Positions 43,788 to 53,619 of a stretch of 64,000 nt of DNA are shown here, piece by piece. Position numbers and translations under genes: made by a program. This stretch comes from Salinicola aestuarinus (GTDB taxonomy: Bacteria; Pseudomonadota; Gammaproteobacteria; Pseudomonadales; Halomonadaceae). Location of the stretch: contig NZ_PZJP01000005.1 in the NCBI RefSeq assembly GCF_003206645.1, forward strand, positions 306,902 to 370,901. The letters are read 5' to 3'. Under the pieces are notes generated by a model. That model was not told the origin of the DNA and did no database searches. It saw only the letters and a list, made by a program, of their open reading frames with translations. Each line of letters starts with the position of its first letter. The stretch's first letter is position 1.

Positions 43788-45815
43788 TCAGGAGCGAACC
43801 TTTGTCGCTTCGCCGGGCGTATCGTCGATCTGCGCGAAGCCCGAATCGACGTCGTCGGCACCCAGCTGGGAGACCGTTCGCGGCGCGCCGTCGTCGCCCA
43901 GCGTGACGCGGCCGATGCCGGCACGATTCCAGAGACGCTCACCGCGACTGGCACCGTCCGGCCGCCACGGCGCGATCAGCATCCGACGGCGCTTGGTGAG
44001 CCAGTTGAGCGGTGACCAGGGCGCGTAGAGCCAGCGGTTCAGACGATCGAACCCGTCCAGCAGCGTATCGGGAAAGGTGTTCTTGAGGCCGCTGCTGGTG
44101 ATCTGCCACATCCGAGGGCTGTTGCGCCGCTGGCGGATGGTGATGGCGTAGACGAAGGAGTAGTGGACGTCGCCGGAGAGAATCACGTAGCGCTTCGGGG
44201 TACGGCTGTGGCGCAGGATATTGAGCAGGGTGTACGCCGAGCCGGGATGGGCCATCCAGTTCTCCGCATCGACCAGTAGCGGCTTGCCGATCCAGGTGAA
44301 CATCCGCTGCACGCCCTCGATCAGCTTGACGCCGAACACCGGCGCCGGTGACACCACGATGACCGCCGGCGTATCCAGCAGCGTCTGCTGAAACTCACTC
44401 AGCGCCTCCCAGTCCATCAGGCCCGAGGGCCTGTGGCGCCGCCGTTCGCTGCGCCAGCGGCGTGTGCGCGTATCGAGCACCACCACCGGGGGTGTGGTGT
44501 CGAGGGTGTAGCCCCAGCCGGTGAAGCGCAGCAGCGTCGTGATCAACTGGCGCTGCTCGTCGTTGTCGAGAGCGTCGCCGGGGTCGCCGGTTGCCAGCCA
44601 GCGCTGGCACTGCGTCAGCGGTTCGCCCAGGCCGTCAGGGTTATTGCCCCAGCCCTGGCAGAGCAGATACGCGATCAGCGCGTTGCCGACGATCCGCCGC
44701 GAGAAGGGATGGCCGTACACCGCCGCTTCCCAGGCGGCAGTCAGGTTCCAGTCATCGGTGATGTCGTGGTCGTCGAAGATCATCAGTGTCGGCAGGTGGG
44801 CGAGCAGTCGCGCCACCGCTGGCAGGGTTTCGACGAAGGCCTCGAGTTGCTGGTGTTCGGCGTGATAGCGCTCGCGCTCGGCGCTGTCGAGTGTCGGCAT
44901 GTCGACCGCGATCAACTGCCAGGGCGTCGGCGACCACACCAGTAGATACATCGCCATCACCTCAGCGAAGGTGATCAGATGGTTCTCGGCGCTGGCGGTG
45001 GTGAAGATCGGCTTGCGGGCGCCGCCGAAGAACTTCTCGCGCAGCGCCTCGGTGGACTCTCTGGCCGGCAGCAGTTCGTCGCGGTGATAGTAGGTCTCGT
45101 CGCGGGCGTAGAGCTCACTGCCGGTGGCGATATCGGTGCCTTCGAGCCGCTCGTCGAAAAGCCCGAGTCGTGCGATCAGCGCGTGAATCGCCGCGAGCAT
45201 CGGGCCGGCGACGTCGTCGGCATAGATTTGATCGCCGGTCAGCAGCAGCGCCGCCGGACGCTGCGTCGGGTCGTGGTGGCGTTCGGCCAGCCAGCGATCG
45301 GCGCGGGCCAGGCCGTCAGACGCCGCGTGGTGTGGCTTGCGACAGGAGCCGTGGAGCAGGTCATCGAAGCGCGAGCGCAGCACGAAGGTCGGCAGGGGCT
45401 CATCGGCGTGACAGAGCGACGCGCCCCAGCGTCGCATCGAATGCCAGACCGGCTCGGCGTTGCCATCGTCCTCCCCCTGGCTGACGTCACCTCGGCTGTC
45501 GAGGTCACTCGCGCCAGGGCCACTCGCGCCAGGGTCACGATAGGCGAGGTCGTAGGCGATGCGCACGTCCTGCGGCAGCGGCGTCTCGAGCGCGAGATCG
45601 ATCAAGTGCAGGTGCGCCCGCTGCCCGATGGCAAGGCGGGTCGTGGCGGCGGCAAGATCGAGCTGCCTCGATGCGTCGGCGACGTCGAGCGTCAGCGTGA
45701 GCGAAAGCGGGCGGCTCGCGACCAGCCACATCACCAGGCGCCGCGGCTCTGATCGGCGCAGGATTGGACCGGCGAGAATCGCGGGTAGGGTCTCTTCCAT
45801 GACAGGGTTCCACAT
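43788..45815 (-). CDS. PhoD-like metallophosphatase family protein
   Basis: A 675-residue protein with a calcineurin-like phosphatase fold of the PhoD group. Metal-binding motifs are LLTGDQIYADDVAGP, MIFDDHDITDDWN and ILSGDVHYSFVY. An N-terminal beta domain (about residues 1-130) precedes the catalytic core. No signal peptide is visible, unlike secreted PhoD, which suggests a cytosolic phosphodiesterase or phosphatase. Within residues 90-115 there is a Gly/Asp-rich linker that includes an in-frame 15-bp tandem duplication at 45506-45535. ATG codons at 45815 and 45800 are both possible. Convergent with the MOSC gene and 115 bp downstream of cra. Substrate unknown. Confidence 0.82.
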   Translation of the reverse strand: MWNPVMEETLPAILAGPILRRSEPRRLVMWLVASRPLSLTLTLDVADASRQLDLAAATTRLAIGQRAHLHLIDLALETPLPQDVRIAYDLAYRDPGASGPGASDLDSRGDVSQGEDDGNAEPVWHSMRRWGASLCHADEPLPTFVLRSRFDDLLHGSCRKPHHAASDGLARADRWLAERHHDPTQRPAALLLTGDQIYADDVAGPMLAAIHALIARLGLFDERLEGTDIATGSELYARDETYYHRDELLPARESTEALREKFFGGARKPIFTTASAENHLITFAEVMAMYLLVWSPTPWQLIAVDMPTLDSAERERYHAEHQQLEAFVETLPAVARLLAHLPTLMIFDDHDITDDWNLTAAWEAAVYGHPFSRRIVGNALIAYLLCQGWGNNPDGLGEPLTQCQRWLATGDPGDALDNDEQRQLITTLLRFTGWGYTLDTTPPVVVLDTRTRRWRSERRRHRPSGLMDWEALSEFQQTLLDTPAVIVVSPAPVFGVKLIEGVQRMFTWIGKPLLVDAENWMAHPGSAYTLLNILRHSRTPKRYVILSGDVHYSFVYAITIRQRRNSPRMWQITSSGLKNTFPDTLLDGFDRLNRWLYAPWSPLNWLTKRRRMLIAPWRPDGASRGERLWNRAGIGRVTLGDDGAPRTVSQLGADDVDSGFAQIDDTPGEATKVRS

Positions 45816-45930
45816 CGCTCGCCGGGCGGCGGTTCAAGGGGGCATGCCAACCAAGATAGGAGCCCCCGGGGTGAAGTCCAGCGCGAACGTCCCTGCAGGA
45901 TTCACGGTCGGCGTGGTGTCGGATGGGGAC

Positions 45931-46908
45931 TCAGCGCCGACGCTTGAGCACACGTTCGATCACGACGGGCCCCGGCCGGTAGTCACCGCGGATTGCGGCC
46001 AGTGCCAGCGCCAGCGAGCGCTCCGCCACGCGGTCGTGATCCTGCGGCAGCGAGTTGACCCGGCACGGCAGGAAGTCGAGCAGGCGGTCGTCGCCGAATG
46101 TCGCCAGTTTGAGCGTCTCGGGCAGCTTGCCGCGCTCGAGCAGTGCGTCGAGCAGTCCCTCCATCAGCGTATAGGAGGCGGTGACCACCGCGTCCGGCAG
46201 GCCCTCCTCATCGATCAGCCCTCGCATCAGCGCCGCGCCGACGTCGCGCTCGTAGCGTGCGCCGCTCAAGCAGCGATGACGCGAGCCATCTTTGCAGGCG
46301 TCGAGAAACCCCTGGCGGCGCTCGGCGCTGATCGACAGTGTCGGTACCGCATCGAACCAGACCAGACGTTCGTCATTGCCTGCCATGACCGAGCGGGTCA
46401 GTGCCTCGCCGGCGGCGCGGCCGTTGGTCACCACGCTGACGAAGCGCTCGGGGGCGAGCGGGCGGTCGACGGCGATGACCGGCACGCCGGCGGCGAGCAG
46501 CTCGGCGTAGAAGGCGTCATCGCCGCCGAGGCTGCTGGCGACGATCAGCGCATCGCAGCGCTGGGCGCGCAGCGACAGCGCGACCTCGCGCTCGGTGGCG
46601 GGATCGTCGTCGGAGCCGGCGATCCAGAGCTGATAGCCCTGACGGCGAGCGCCGTGCTCGAGCCGCTTGGCCAGGCGGGCGTAGCTGCCGTTCTCGAGGT
46701 CCGGCACGATCAGTCCCAGGGTGCGACTCTCGCCGCCACGCAGCGCCGCCGCCTGCGCATCAATGCGATAGTCGTGAGCCCGGGCCACGGCGAACACACG
46801 CTCCACCGTGGCTGCGCTGATGCGCCGGGTACGCGCCTGGCCGTTCAGGACGTAGCTTGCCGTGGTGCGAGAGACACCGGCGAGGCGAGCGATGTCGGCT
46901 AATGTCAT
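45931..46908 (-). CDS. cra: LacI-family regulator, Cra/FruR type
   Basis: A 325-residue repressor. The HTH MTLADIARLAGVSRTTASYVLNG is nearly that of E. coli Cra, and TLGLIVPDLENGSYARLAKRLEHGARRQGYQLWIAGSDDDP follows the same pattern in the effector domain. LATFGDDRLLDFLPC near the C-terminus is also Cra-like. The family senses fructose 1-phosphate or fructose 1,6-bisphosphate. GGAG lies 7 nt before the chosen ATG; a longer frame adds 28 residues before the HTH. It is divergent from fruBKA, and candidate operator sites lie between, which supports local control of fructose uptake. Whether it is also a global regulator cannot be judged. Confidence 0.9.
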   Translation of the reverse strand: MTLADIARLAGVSRTTASYVLNGQARTRRISAATVERVFAVARAHDYRIDAQAAALRGGESRTLGLIVPDLENGSYARLAKRLEHGARRQGYQLWIAGSDDDPATEREVALSLRAQRCDALIVASSLGGDDAFYAELLAAGVPVIAVDRPLAPERFVSVVTNGRAAGEALTRSVMAGNDERLVWFDAVPTLSISAERRQGFLDACKDGSRHRCLSGARYERDVGAALMRGLIDEEGLPDAVVTASYTLMEGLLDALLERGKLPETLKLATFGDDRLLDFLPCRVNSLPQDHDRVAERSLALALAAIRGDYRPGPVVIERVLKRRR

Positions 46909-46979
46909 CCAGAAACTCCAGCGCTGAAAACGGCATGACCATACTCTGCTGCCGGTGATCGCAACACTCCTTGCGACGA

Positions 46980-46991
46980 TGAAACGTGGCA
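46980..46991. promoter_or_regulatory. Candidate Cra/FruR operator (weaker)
   Basis: TGAAACGTGGCA matches the left half of the Cra consensus (TGAAWCG) but has a poor right half. It lies 72 bp upstream of the cra start. Confidence 0.3.
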
Positions 46992-47060
46992 TCGCACGGG
47001 TTCATCGAAGGTCTAGCTTGTCACGGCGCAACGAAACGACGAGCATATCGCACTATCAGG

Positions 47061-47072
47061 TGACACGATTCA
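47061..47072. promoter_or_regulatory. Candidate Cra/FruR operator upstream of fruB
   Basis: TGACACGATTCA, flanked as GG...GC, differs from the TGAAWCG-TTCA consensus at one left-arm base and is near-palindromic. It lies 90 bp before the fruB start in the cra-fruB divergent region. Confidence 0.5.
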
Positions 47073-47161
47073 GCTTTCGACGATTGGCGTACGCTGCAAT
47101 CACCGCCGACCCCTGTCCCAATCAGAGCCACCGAGGGAAGTCATCGATGGGAGAGATCGAT

Positions 47162-50089
47162 ATGTCCAACCGTTCACCCGAGGCCAAGCTCGCCCTGCAG
47201 CCGGAGAACGTGACGCTGGGCTGTCGCGCGTCGAACTGGCAGGCGGCGCTCGACCAGGCCGCCGAGGCGCTGACCCGCGCCGAGCTCGTCACCGCGAGCT
47301 ACCGCGACGCGCTACACGCCCGTGAGGCGCAGGGTTCGACCTATCTCGGCAGCGGCATCGCCATTCCGCACGGCACCCCCGAGAGCCGCGAACTGATCCA
47401 CCACACCGGCGTGGTGCTGCTGCAGTTCCCCGACGGCGTCGAGTGGCACGATGGCAACCGCGTTTATCTGCTGGTGACCATCGCGGCGGCCGGTGACGAA
47501 CACCTCGACGTGCTGCGCCGTCTGACCCAGGTGCTCGACGACGACACGCTCGCCGAACGCCTTCCCCGCGCCGAGAGCGCCGAGGCGATGATCGCGCTGC
47601 TGAGCAAGACGCCGGTCAGGGCCCGGCTCGACGCCGACACGCTGTGTCTCGGTTTTCCCGCCCGCGATCGCTTCGAGCTGGCACTCGCCGCGGCGGCCAG
47701 GCTTCGCCAGGCGGAGTGCGTCGACGTCGACTTCATCGCGGCCATCAATCAGCAGGAGCCGGTGGCGCTGGGCCAGGGGCTGTGGCTGGTGAGCGCGAGC
47801 CAGGGGGTCAAACAGCCGGCGCTGTCGCTGGCCACGCCCGAGCGCGCCTTCAGCGGTCCCCATGGGCCGGTCAACGGCGTCTTCTGCATCGCCGCTCAAG
47901 GCGAGGCGCACCGCGACCTGCTCTCCCGCGTGGCCGATCTGCTCGACCGTGGCGAGGGCACGGCGCTGGTCGACAGCGACCCCGAGGGGGTACTGGCGCG
48001 CCTCTCCGGTGAGTCGAGTCAGAGCACCACGGCGCGAGTGACGCTGTTGAATGCCCACGGCCTGCACGCGCGCCCGGCGAAGGTACTGGTCCAGTGCGCC
48101 CGCGAGCAGACGCTGCCCGTGCGGGTCAGGCTGCTCGAGGGCGAGGCCGAGAGCGTGTCGGCGGCGAGTCTGACCAAGGTAATCGGTCTCGGCGCCCGCC
48201 GCGGGCAGACCCTGGTCTTCTCCGCCGATGCGGGGCACGAAACGGCGGGGCAGGACGCCGCCGCCGCGCTGGCGGCCATGGTCGCCGCGGTCGAACAGGG
48301 GCTCGGCGAGTCCGTGCGACCGCTGTCGGAGAGCGCAGCCCCCGCGGCGCCGGTGCGCGCCGCCGCCGACGCCCCGGCACCCGAACCCTTCACCCCCGAC
48401 AGCGCGCTGCCGGCAACCGCGGCCTCACCGGGGCTCGCCATTGCGCCGGCCTACGTCATGCGCGCCCCGAGCTTCGACTACCCCGAGCGCGCCCGCGATC
48501 TGCCCGCCGATCGACAGGGCGATGCCGCGCATCAGCGCGAGCGCCTCCAGGCCAGCCTGAGCGAGGCGCGGGTGCAGCTGAATGCGTTGATCGGCACCGC
48601 CAAGGGCGGTGATGTCGCCGAGATTCTCTCCATGCATGCCGAGATGCTCGACGACCCGGAGCTCCACGAGGCGGCGTTCGAGGGCATGCGCGACGGCTTG
48701 AGCGCCGAGGCCGCCTGGTGGCAGGCGATCGATACCGCCGCGCGCGCTCAGGAGGTGCTGGCGGATCGACTGCTGGCCGAGCGCGCCGCCGACCTGCGTG
48801 ACGTCGGCCGGCGCGTGCTCGGGGTGCTCTGCGGGGTCGCGCTGCCGACGCCGCCGGATCGCCCCTACATTCTGGTCACCGACGACATCGGCCCCTCCGA
48901 CGTGGCACGGCTCGACACTGCCCAGGTGCGTGGACTGCTCACCGCCCGCGGTGGCGCGACGTCGCACAGCGCGATTCTGGCGCGGGCGCTGGGTATTCCG
49001 GCGGTGGTCGGTGCGGGTGAGCGCATCCTCACCGTCGCCAACGATGAAGAGCTGATCCTCGACGGCGATCTCGGTCGGGTGATCGTCGCGCCGGCCGCCG
49101 AACGTCGCGACCGTGCCGAGCTGCGATTGAAAGAGCTCGAACGACTGCGCCGCGAGGCGTTCGGTTCGCGCTTCGAGCAGGGCCGCACGCGGGATGGCAA
49201 ACGCGTCGAGATCGCCGCCAACCTCGGCAATACGGCCCATGCCGAAGAGGCGGTCGAGCACGGCGCGGAGGGCGTGGGGCTGCTGCGCACCGAGTTTCTG
49301 TTCATGGCGCACCCGCAGGCACCGGATCTCGAGACCCAGATCGCCGAGTATCGCCGGGCCTTCGACGCGCTCGATGGCCGACCGCTGGTGGCGCGTACGC
49401 TGGACGTCGGCGGCGACAAGCCGCTGCCGTACTGGCCGGTTGCCGCCGAGGACAATCCCTTCCTCGGCCTGCGCGGCATCCGTCTGGCACTGACCAAACC
49501 GTACATTCTCGAGACCCAGCTGCGGGCGCTGCTGACCGCTGCCGGTGATCGGCCGCTGCGGATCATGTTCCCGATGATCAAGGACATCGACGAATACCGC
49601 CGGGCGCGCGCGATCGTCGATGCACTACAGGCAGAGATCGGCGCGCCGGACGTGCAGGTCGGCGTCATGATCGAGATTCCCTCGGCCGCGCTGCTAGCGC
49701 CGAGCCTGGCCGCCGAGGTCGACTTCTTCTCCGTGGGCACCAACGATCTAACCCAGTACACGCTGGCGATCGACCGTGGCCACCCGGAACTCTCTTCGCA
49801 GGCGGATGGCCTTCACCCGGCGGTGCTGCGGCTGATCCAGATGACGGTCGACGCCGCTCACGCCCACGGCAAGTGGGTCGGGGTGTGCGGTGAGCTGGGT
49901 TCCGACGCCGCCGCCGTGCCGGTGCTGGTGGGGCTTGGCGTCGACGAGCTGTCGGTCTCGGTTCGCCAGGTGCCGATGGTCAAGGCGCGTCTGCGCGGGA
50001 TCACCCTCGCCACGGCGCGGCTGCACGCGGAGACCGCGCTTGCCCAGGCAACGAGTCAGGCGGTGCGTGACGCCCTGGAGGCGCTGTGA
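47162..50089 (+). CDS. fruB: Multiphosphoryl transfer protein of the fructose PTS (EIIA-HPr-EI fusion)
   Basis: A 975-residue cytosolic fusion that carries phosphate from PEP to the FruA sugar permease. The EIIA-Fru domain has GIAIPHGTP with His70. A middle domain (about 155-280) leads to HPr with LHARPAK (His302). After an Ala/Pro linker, enzyme I (about 420-975) has [12 protein letters not shown] (His602), [22 protein letters not shown] and GVCGELGSD. This whole-relay fusion is the Pseudomonas-type FruB, longer than the enterobacterial EIIA-FPr. GGGAGAG lies before ATG 47162; ATG 47147 with GAGGGAAG is also possible. Its stop overlaps the fruK start, and fruA follows, giving a tight fruBKA operon. 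Confidence 0.95.
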   Translation: MSNRSPEAKLALQPENVTLGCRASNWQAALDQAAEALTRAELVTASYRDALHAREAQGSTYLGSGIAIPHGTPESRELIHHTGVVLLQFPDGVEWHDGNRVYLLVTIAAAGDEHLDVLRRLTQVLDDDTLAERLPRAESAEAMIALLSKTPVRARLDADTLCLGFPARDRFELALAAAARLRQAECVDVDFIAAINQQEPVALGQGLWLVSASQGVKQPALSLATPERAFSGPHGPVNGVFCIAAQGEAHRDLLSRVADLLDRGEGTALVDSDPEGVLARLSGESSQSTTARVTLLNAHGLHARPAKVLVQCAREQTLPVRVRLLEGEAESVSAASLTKVIGLGARRGQTLVFSADAGHETAGQDAAAALAAMVAAVEQGLGESVRPLSESAAPAAPVRAAADAPAPEPFTPDSALPATAASPGLAIAPAYVMRAPSFDYPERARDLPADRQGDAAHQRERLQASLSEARVQLNALIGTAKGGDVAEILSMHAEMLDDPELHEAAFEGMRDGLSAEAAWWQAIDTAARAQEVLADRLLAERAADLRDVGRRVLGVLCGVALPTPPDRPYILVTDDIGPSDVARLDTAQVRGLLTARGGATSHSAILARALGIPAVVGAGERILTVANDEELILDGDLGRVIVAPAAERRDRAELRLKELERLRREAFGSRFEQGRTRDGKRVEIAANLGNTAHAEEAVEHGAEGVGLLRTEFLFMAHPQAPDLETQIAEYRRAFDALDGRPLVARTLDVGGDKPLPYWPVAAEDNPFLGLRGIRLALTKPYILETQLRALLTAAGDRPLRIMFPMIKDIDEYRRARAIVDALQAEIGAPDVQVGVMIEIPSAALLAPSLAAEVDFFSVGTNDLTQYTLAIDRGHPELSSQADGLHPAVLRLIQMTVDAAHAHGKWVGVCGELGSDAAAVPVLVGLGVDELSVSVRQVPMVKARLRGITLATARLHAETALAQATSQAVRDALEAL

Positions 50090-51093
50090 TGTCCGGCCTC
50101 GAATCGTCGGCGAACGAGACAGCTCGCTCGCCGTTGCTGGTGGTCACGCTGAACCCGGCGCTGGATTTGACCATCGAGCTGGCCGCGCTCGAACCCGGGG
50201 CGGTGAACCGGGCCTCATCGACGCAGCTCGCCGCGGCCGGGAAGGGGCTCAACGTCGCCCGCGTGCTCGCATCGCTGGGTCACCGGGTGGTGCTCTCGGG
50301 CTTTCTCGGCGCCGACAACGACGCCGCCTTCGTTGCTGCCTGCCGCGAGCACGGCATCGAGGACGCCAGCCTGCGCTTGCCCGGCGAGACGCGAATCAAT
50401 GCCAAGGTGGCCGAGGCCAATGGTCGTGTCACCGATATCAACGGTCCTGGCGTTGCGGTCTCCACGGCCGATCTCGAGCGCCTCACCCGTGAATTGGTCT
50501 CGCGCTGTGACAACCAGCGACCGGCGGCGGTGGTGATTACCGGCAGTCTGCCGCCGGGGGTGTCACCGGCGGCGCTGGCGACGCTGATCGCCACGCTCAA
50601 GGCGAGTGGCGTGCCGGTCTGGGTCGATACCAGCGGGGCGGCGCTCGCCGCGGCGCTCGAGGTGGCCCCCACCGCGGCCAAGCCCAACGAGCACGAGCTG
50701 GCCGAGTGGGCCGGCGGCGCGCTCGACGATTTCACCACCCAGTGTGAGGCGGCGCGCCGGCTCCACGCCGCGGGGGTCGAGGAGGCGCTGGTCTCCCTCG
50801 GCGAGGCGGGGGTGCTCTGGGTCAGCCGCCGTGGCGAGTGGTTCGCCGAGGCGCCCGCGGTCGAGGTGGTCAGTACGGTGGGCGCGGGGGATACCCTGGT
50901 CGCTGCCATGCTGCACGGCATCGTCGAGCAGGGCGAGCCTGCCGCGGTACTGGGCTATGCGGCGGCGCTGGCGGCGGAGTCGGTACGCCATATCGGCGTC
51001 GGCGACCCGAACGCCTCCGATCTTTCACAATTGAATCAACGCACGCGTGTCAGCCGCTTCGATGCAGCGAGTCACGCCGGGGAGAGCGCATGA
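50089..51093 (+). CDS. fruK: 1-phosphofructokinase FruK
   Basis: A 334-residue PfkB-family kinase converting fructose 1-phosphate to fructose 1,6-bisphosphate. VVTLNPALDLTIEL at the start and AAGKGLNVARVLASLG are the 1-phosphofructokinase signatures. VSTVGAGDTLVAAMLHGI near the C-terminus holds the anion hole and catalytic Asp. GGAGG lies 8 nt before the ATG, which overlaps the fruB stop by one base (TGATG); a GTG one codon earlier is less likely. Its stop overlaps the fruA start by 4 nt. Confidence 0.95.
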   Translation: MSGLESSANETARSPLLVVTLNPALDLTIELAALEPGAVNRASSTQLAAAGKGLNVARVLASLGHRVVLSGFLGADNDAAFVAACREHGIEDASLRLPGETRINAKVAEANGRVTDINGPGVAVSTADLERLTRELVSRCDNQRPAAVVITGSLPPGVSPAALATLIATLKASGVPVWVDTSGAALAAALEVAPTAAKPNEHELAEWAGGALDDFTTQCEAARRLHAAGVEEALVSLGEAGVLWVSRRGEWFAEAPAVEVVSTVGAGDTLVAAMLHGIVEQGEPAAVLGYAAALAAESVRHIGVGDPNASDLSQLNQRTRVSRFDAASHAGESA

Positions 51094-52886
51094 ATGTCAT
51101 CCTGATCACCGCCTGCCCGAGCGGCATGGCGACCACCTTTCTCGCCGCCCGCCGGCTTGAGCAGGCCGCCGGCCGTCTCGGTTGGCAGGTCCACACCGAA
51201 ATGCACGGGGAGCTGGCATCGGTCGAGCCGCTCGCCGCAGAGACGATCGCGGCCGCCGATCTCGTGGTCGTAGCCGCTGAACAGGTGCCGTCGCCGGCAC
51301 GTTTCGCCGGCAAGGCGCTCTACCGTGCGCCGGTGGCGCAGGCGCTGCCCGACCCCCAGGCCTTTCTCGAGCGCGCCCGGCGCGAGGCAGCAAGCTTCGA
51401 CCCGGCCGGCGAGCCCACTGGCGCTGACGCCGCCGCGACGCCCGGCGAGAGCCGCCGCGAGGGCAAGCGCATCGTCGCGGTCACGGCGTGTCCCACCGGC
51501 GTCGCGCATACCTTCATGGCGGCCGAGGCGCTGACCCAGGCCGGCCGGGGGATGGGTCATACGATTCAGGTCGAGACCCAGGGCTCGGTGGGCGCGCAGA
51601 ACGCGCTCGACGACGAGGCGATCGCCAACGCCGATGTGGTCATCCTCGCCTGTGATATCGAGGTCGATGCGACCCGCTTTGCCGGCCGGCCGATCTATCG
51701 CACCGGCACCGGCACGGCGCTCAAGCAGCCGCAGCAGACTATCGAGCGGGCGCTGGCCGAGGGGCAGGTGGAGTCCGCCGGTGGCGGGGCCGCCAAGGGG
51801 GGCGGCGAGGCGAAGAGCCTCAAGGAGCGCGGTCTCTACAAGCATCTGCTCACCGGTGTCTCCTTCATGCTGCCGATGGTGGTCGCTGGGGGGCTCTGCA
51901 TTGCGCTGTCGTTCGTCTTCGGCATTCATGCCGCCGACGAGGCGGGGTCGCTCGCCGCCGCGCTGGCGCAGATCGGCGGCGGTACCGCCTTTGTGCTGAT
52001 GGTGCCGGTGCTCGCAGGCTACATCGCCTACTCCATCGCCGACCGCCCCGGTATCGCGCCGGGGATGATCGGCGGGCTGCTCGCCTACAACCTGGGCGCG
52101 GGCTTCATCGGCGGCATACTCGCCGGGTTTCTCGCCGGCTACTCGGCCAAGGCCGTGACCCGCTACGTCAAGTTGCCGGCGAGCGTCGAATCGCTCAAGC
52201 CGATCCTGATCATTCCGCTGCTGGCGAGCCTCGTCACCGGCCTGGTGATGATCTACGTGGTGGGCGCGCCGGTGGCAGCGCTGCTCGAGGCGCTGACGAC
52301 CTTCCTCAACGACATGGGCTCGACCAACGCCGTGCTGCTGGGTCTGCTGCTCGGGGCAATGATGTGCTTTGACATGGGCGGACCGGTCAACAAGGCGGCC
52401 TACACCTTTGGCGTGGGGCTGCTCTCCACCGAGACGTATCTACCGATGGCGGCGATCATGGCGGCGGGCATGGTGCCGGCGATCGGCATGGGTATCTCGA
52501 CCCTGGTGGCACGGAGCAAGTTCTCGCAGCCGGAGCGCGAGGCGGGCAAGGCGTCCTTCGTGCTGGGACTCTGCTTCATCACCGAAGGCGCCATTCCGTT
52601 CGCTGCCAAGGATCCGCTGCGGGTGATCCCGGTGGCAATGATCGGCGGTGCGGTCACCGGGGCCCTGTCGATGGGGTTCGGGGTTCAGCTGATGGCCCCG
52701 CACGGCGGGCTCTTCGTGCTGCTGATTCCCAACGCGGTCAATATGGCGCTGCTCTATCTGGTCGCCATCGCCGCGGGTTCGCTGATCACCGGGCTCGGCT
52801 ACGCCGCGATCAAGCGCGGGGCGGCAGCGCTCGACACCAGTACTACCGGTGGCGAATCGGTGGCTAAGGCGCCGTCGAACGCCTGA
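51090..52886 (+). CDS. fruA: PTS fructose-specific EIIBC component FruA
   Basis: A 598-residue sugar permease. Two EIIB-Fru domains are visible: the first with TACPSGMATT (C9) and the second with TACPTGVAHTF (C134, the likely phosphorylated Cys). The EIIC membrane domain starts near YKHLLTGVSFMLPMVVAGGL and shows FDMGGPVNKAAYTFGVG and FITEGAIPFAAKDPLRV, the sugar-binding loops. It imports fructose as fructose 1-phosphate using phosphate from FruB. GGAGAGC precedes the ATG, which overlaps the fruK stop. A strong terminator follows. Confidence 0.95.
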   Translation: MNVILITACPSGMATTFLAARRLEQAAGRLGWQVHTEMHGELASVEPLAAETIAAADLVVVAAEQVPSPARFAGKALYRAPVAQALPDPQAFLERARREAASFDPAGEPTGADAAATPGESRREGKRIVAVTACPTGVAHTFMAAEALTQAGRGMGHTIQVETQGSVGAQNALDDEAIANADVVILACDIEVDATRFAGRPIYRTGTGTALKQPQQTIERALAEGQVESAGGGAAKGGGEAKSLKERGLYKHLLTGVSFMLPMVVAGGLCIALSFVFGIHAADEAGSLAAALAQIGGGTAFVLMVPVLAGYIAYSIADRPGIAPGMIGGLLAYNLGAGFIGGILAGFLAGYSAKAVTRYVKLPASVESLKPILIIPLLASLVTGLVMIYVVGAPVAALLEALTTFLNDMGSTNAVLLGLLLGAMMCFDMGGPVNKAAYTFGVGLLSTETYLPMAAIMAAGMVPAIGMGISTLVARSKFSQPEREAGKASFVLGLCFITEGAIPFAAKDPLRVIPVAMIGGAVTGALSMGFGVQLMAPHGGLFVLLIPNAVNMALLYLVAIAAGSLITGLGYAAIKRGAAALDTSTTGGESVAKAPSNA

Positions 52887-52938
52887 TCCGATTGGCCTTC
52901 GAAGCGTGAGGTGACGCACGTCGTCGCCGTCACCCGAA

Positions 52939-52972
52939 CCCGTCGTCGCGATCTTCGCGGCGGCGGGTTTTT
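52939..52972 (+). terminator. Rho-independent terminator of fruBKA
   Basis: A 12-bp stem with two G-U pairs (52939-52950 with 52956-52967, loop ATCTT) followed by five T. Confidence 0.88.
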
Positions 52973-53031
52973 CGTTGGCACCGGCGGCCATCTACAGTGA
53001 GTGGACACGGACACGAAGAGAGGCTGATGTG

Positions 53032-53568
53032 ATGAAGGTGCACTGGCAGGGTGAGCGGCTCAGCGTCGTCGAGGGCGACATCACGCGGTTCGAGGGCGAC
53101 GCCATCGTCAACGCCGCCAACCGGTCACTCCTCGGGGGTGGCGGGGTCGATGGTGCGATCCACCGCGCCGCCGGGCCGGAACTGCTCGAGGCGTGCCGGG
53201 CGCTGCGCGCGAGGGTGTGGCCGGACGGTCTGCCGGTGGGGCAGGTTGCGGTAACGCCGGGCTTTCGTCTGGCGGCGAATCACGTTATCCACACCGTCGG
53301 CCCGGTGTATGCCAGAACAGAGGATCGCTCCGCACCACTCGCCGACTGTTACCGTCGCGCGCTCGACGTCGCCGCGGAGCAGGAGTTCGCCCGGCTGGCG
53401 TTTCCGGCGATCTCCACCGGCGTGTACGGCTATCCGGCCGAGGCCGCCGCCAGGATCGTCTCCGGCGTCGTGCGGGAACGGCTGCCCGATATACCCGGCC
53501 TCGAGGTGACGCTGGTGTTCTTCTCCGCCAAGGATGCCGAGACCTTCCTGACGGCGGCTACCCTCTGA
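53032..53568 (+). CDS. Macro domain protein (YmdB-like O-acetyl-ADP-ribose deacetylase)
   Basis: A 178-residue single macro domain. VVEGDITRFEGDAIVNAANRSLLGGGGVDGAIHRAAG is the ADP-ribose binding core with the catalytic Asn/Gly-rich loop, and NHVIHTVGPVY and FPAISTGVYGYPAEAAARI are the other binding loops. Members hydrolyse O-acetyl-ADP-ribose or ADP-ribosylated proteins. GAGAGG lies 8 nt before the chosen ATG; a frame opening at 52975 overlaps the fruA terminator. It is a single gene between fruA and baeR, convergent with baeR. No sirtuin or ADP-ribosyltransferase partner is adjacent. Confidence 0.9.
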   Translation: MKVHWQGERLSVVEGDITRFEGDAIVNAANRSLLGGGGVDGAIHRAAGPELLEACRALRARVWPDGLPVGQVAVTPGFRLAANHVIHTVGPVYARTEDRSAPLADCYRRALDVAAEQEFARLAFPAISTGVYGYPAEAAARIVSGVVRERLPDIPGLEVTLVFFSAKDAETFLTAATL

Positions 53569-53619
53569 GCGGTGGCTGACGCCTGGAGCGATGGCGGCGA
53601 GCACCGTCCCGCCACGACC

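Noticed and set aside
50838..51089. Upstream extension of fruA inside fruK
   Set aside because: The extra residues have no PTS homology, and the ATG at 51090 with GGAGAGC and the first EIIB domain begins correctly.
53285..53293. Exact DnaA box TTATCCACA
   Set aside because: It lies within the macro-domain gene and encodes the conserved VIHT stretch. No cluster of boxes or AT-rich region is nearby, so it is not an origin.
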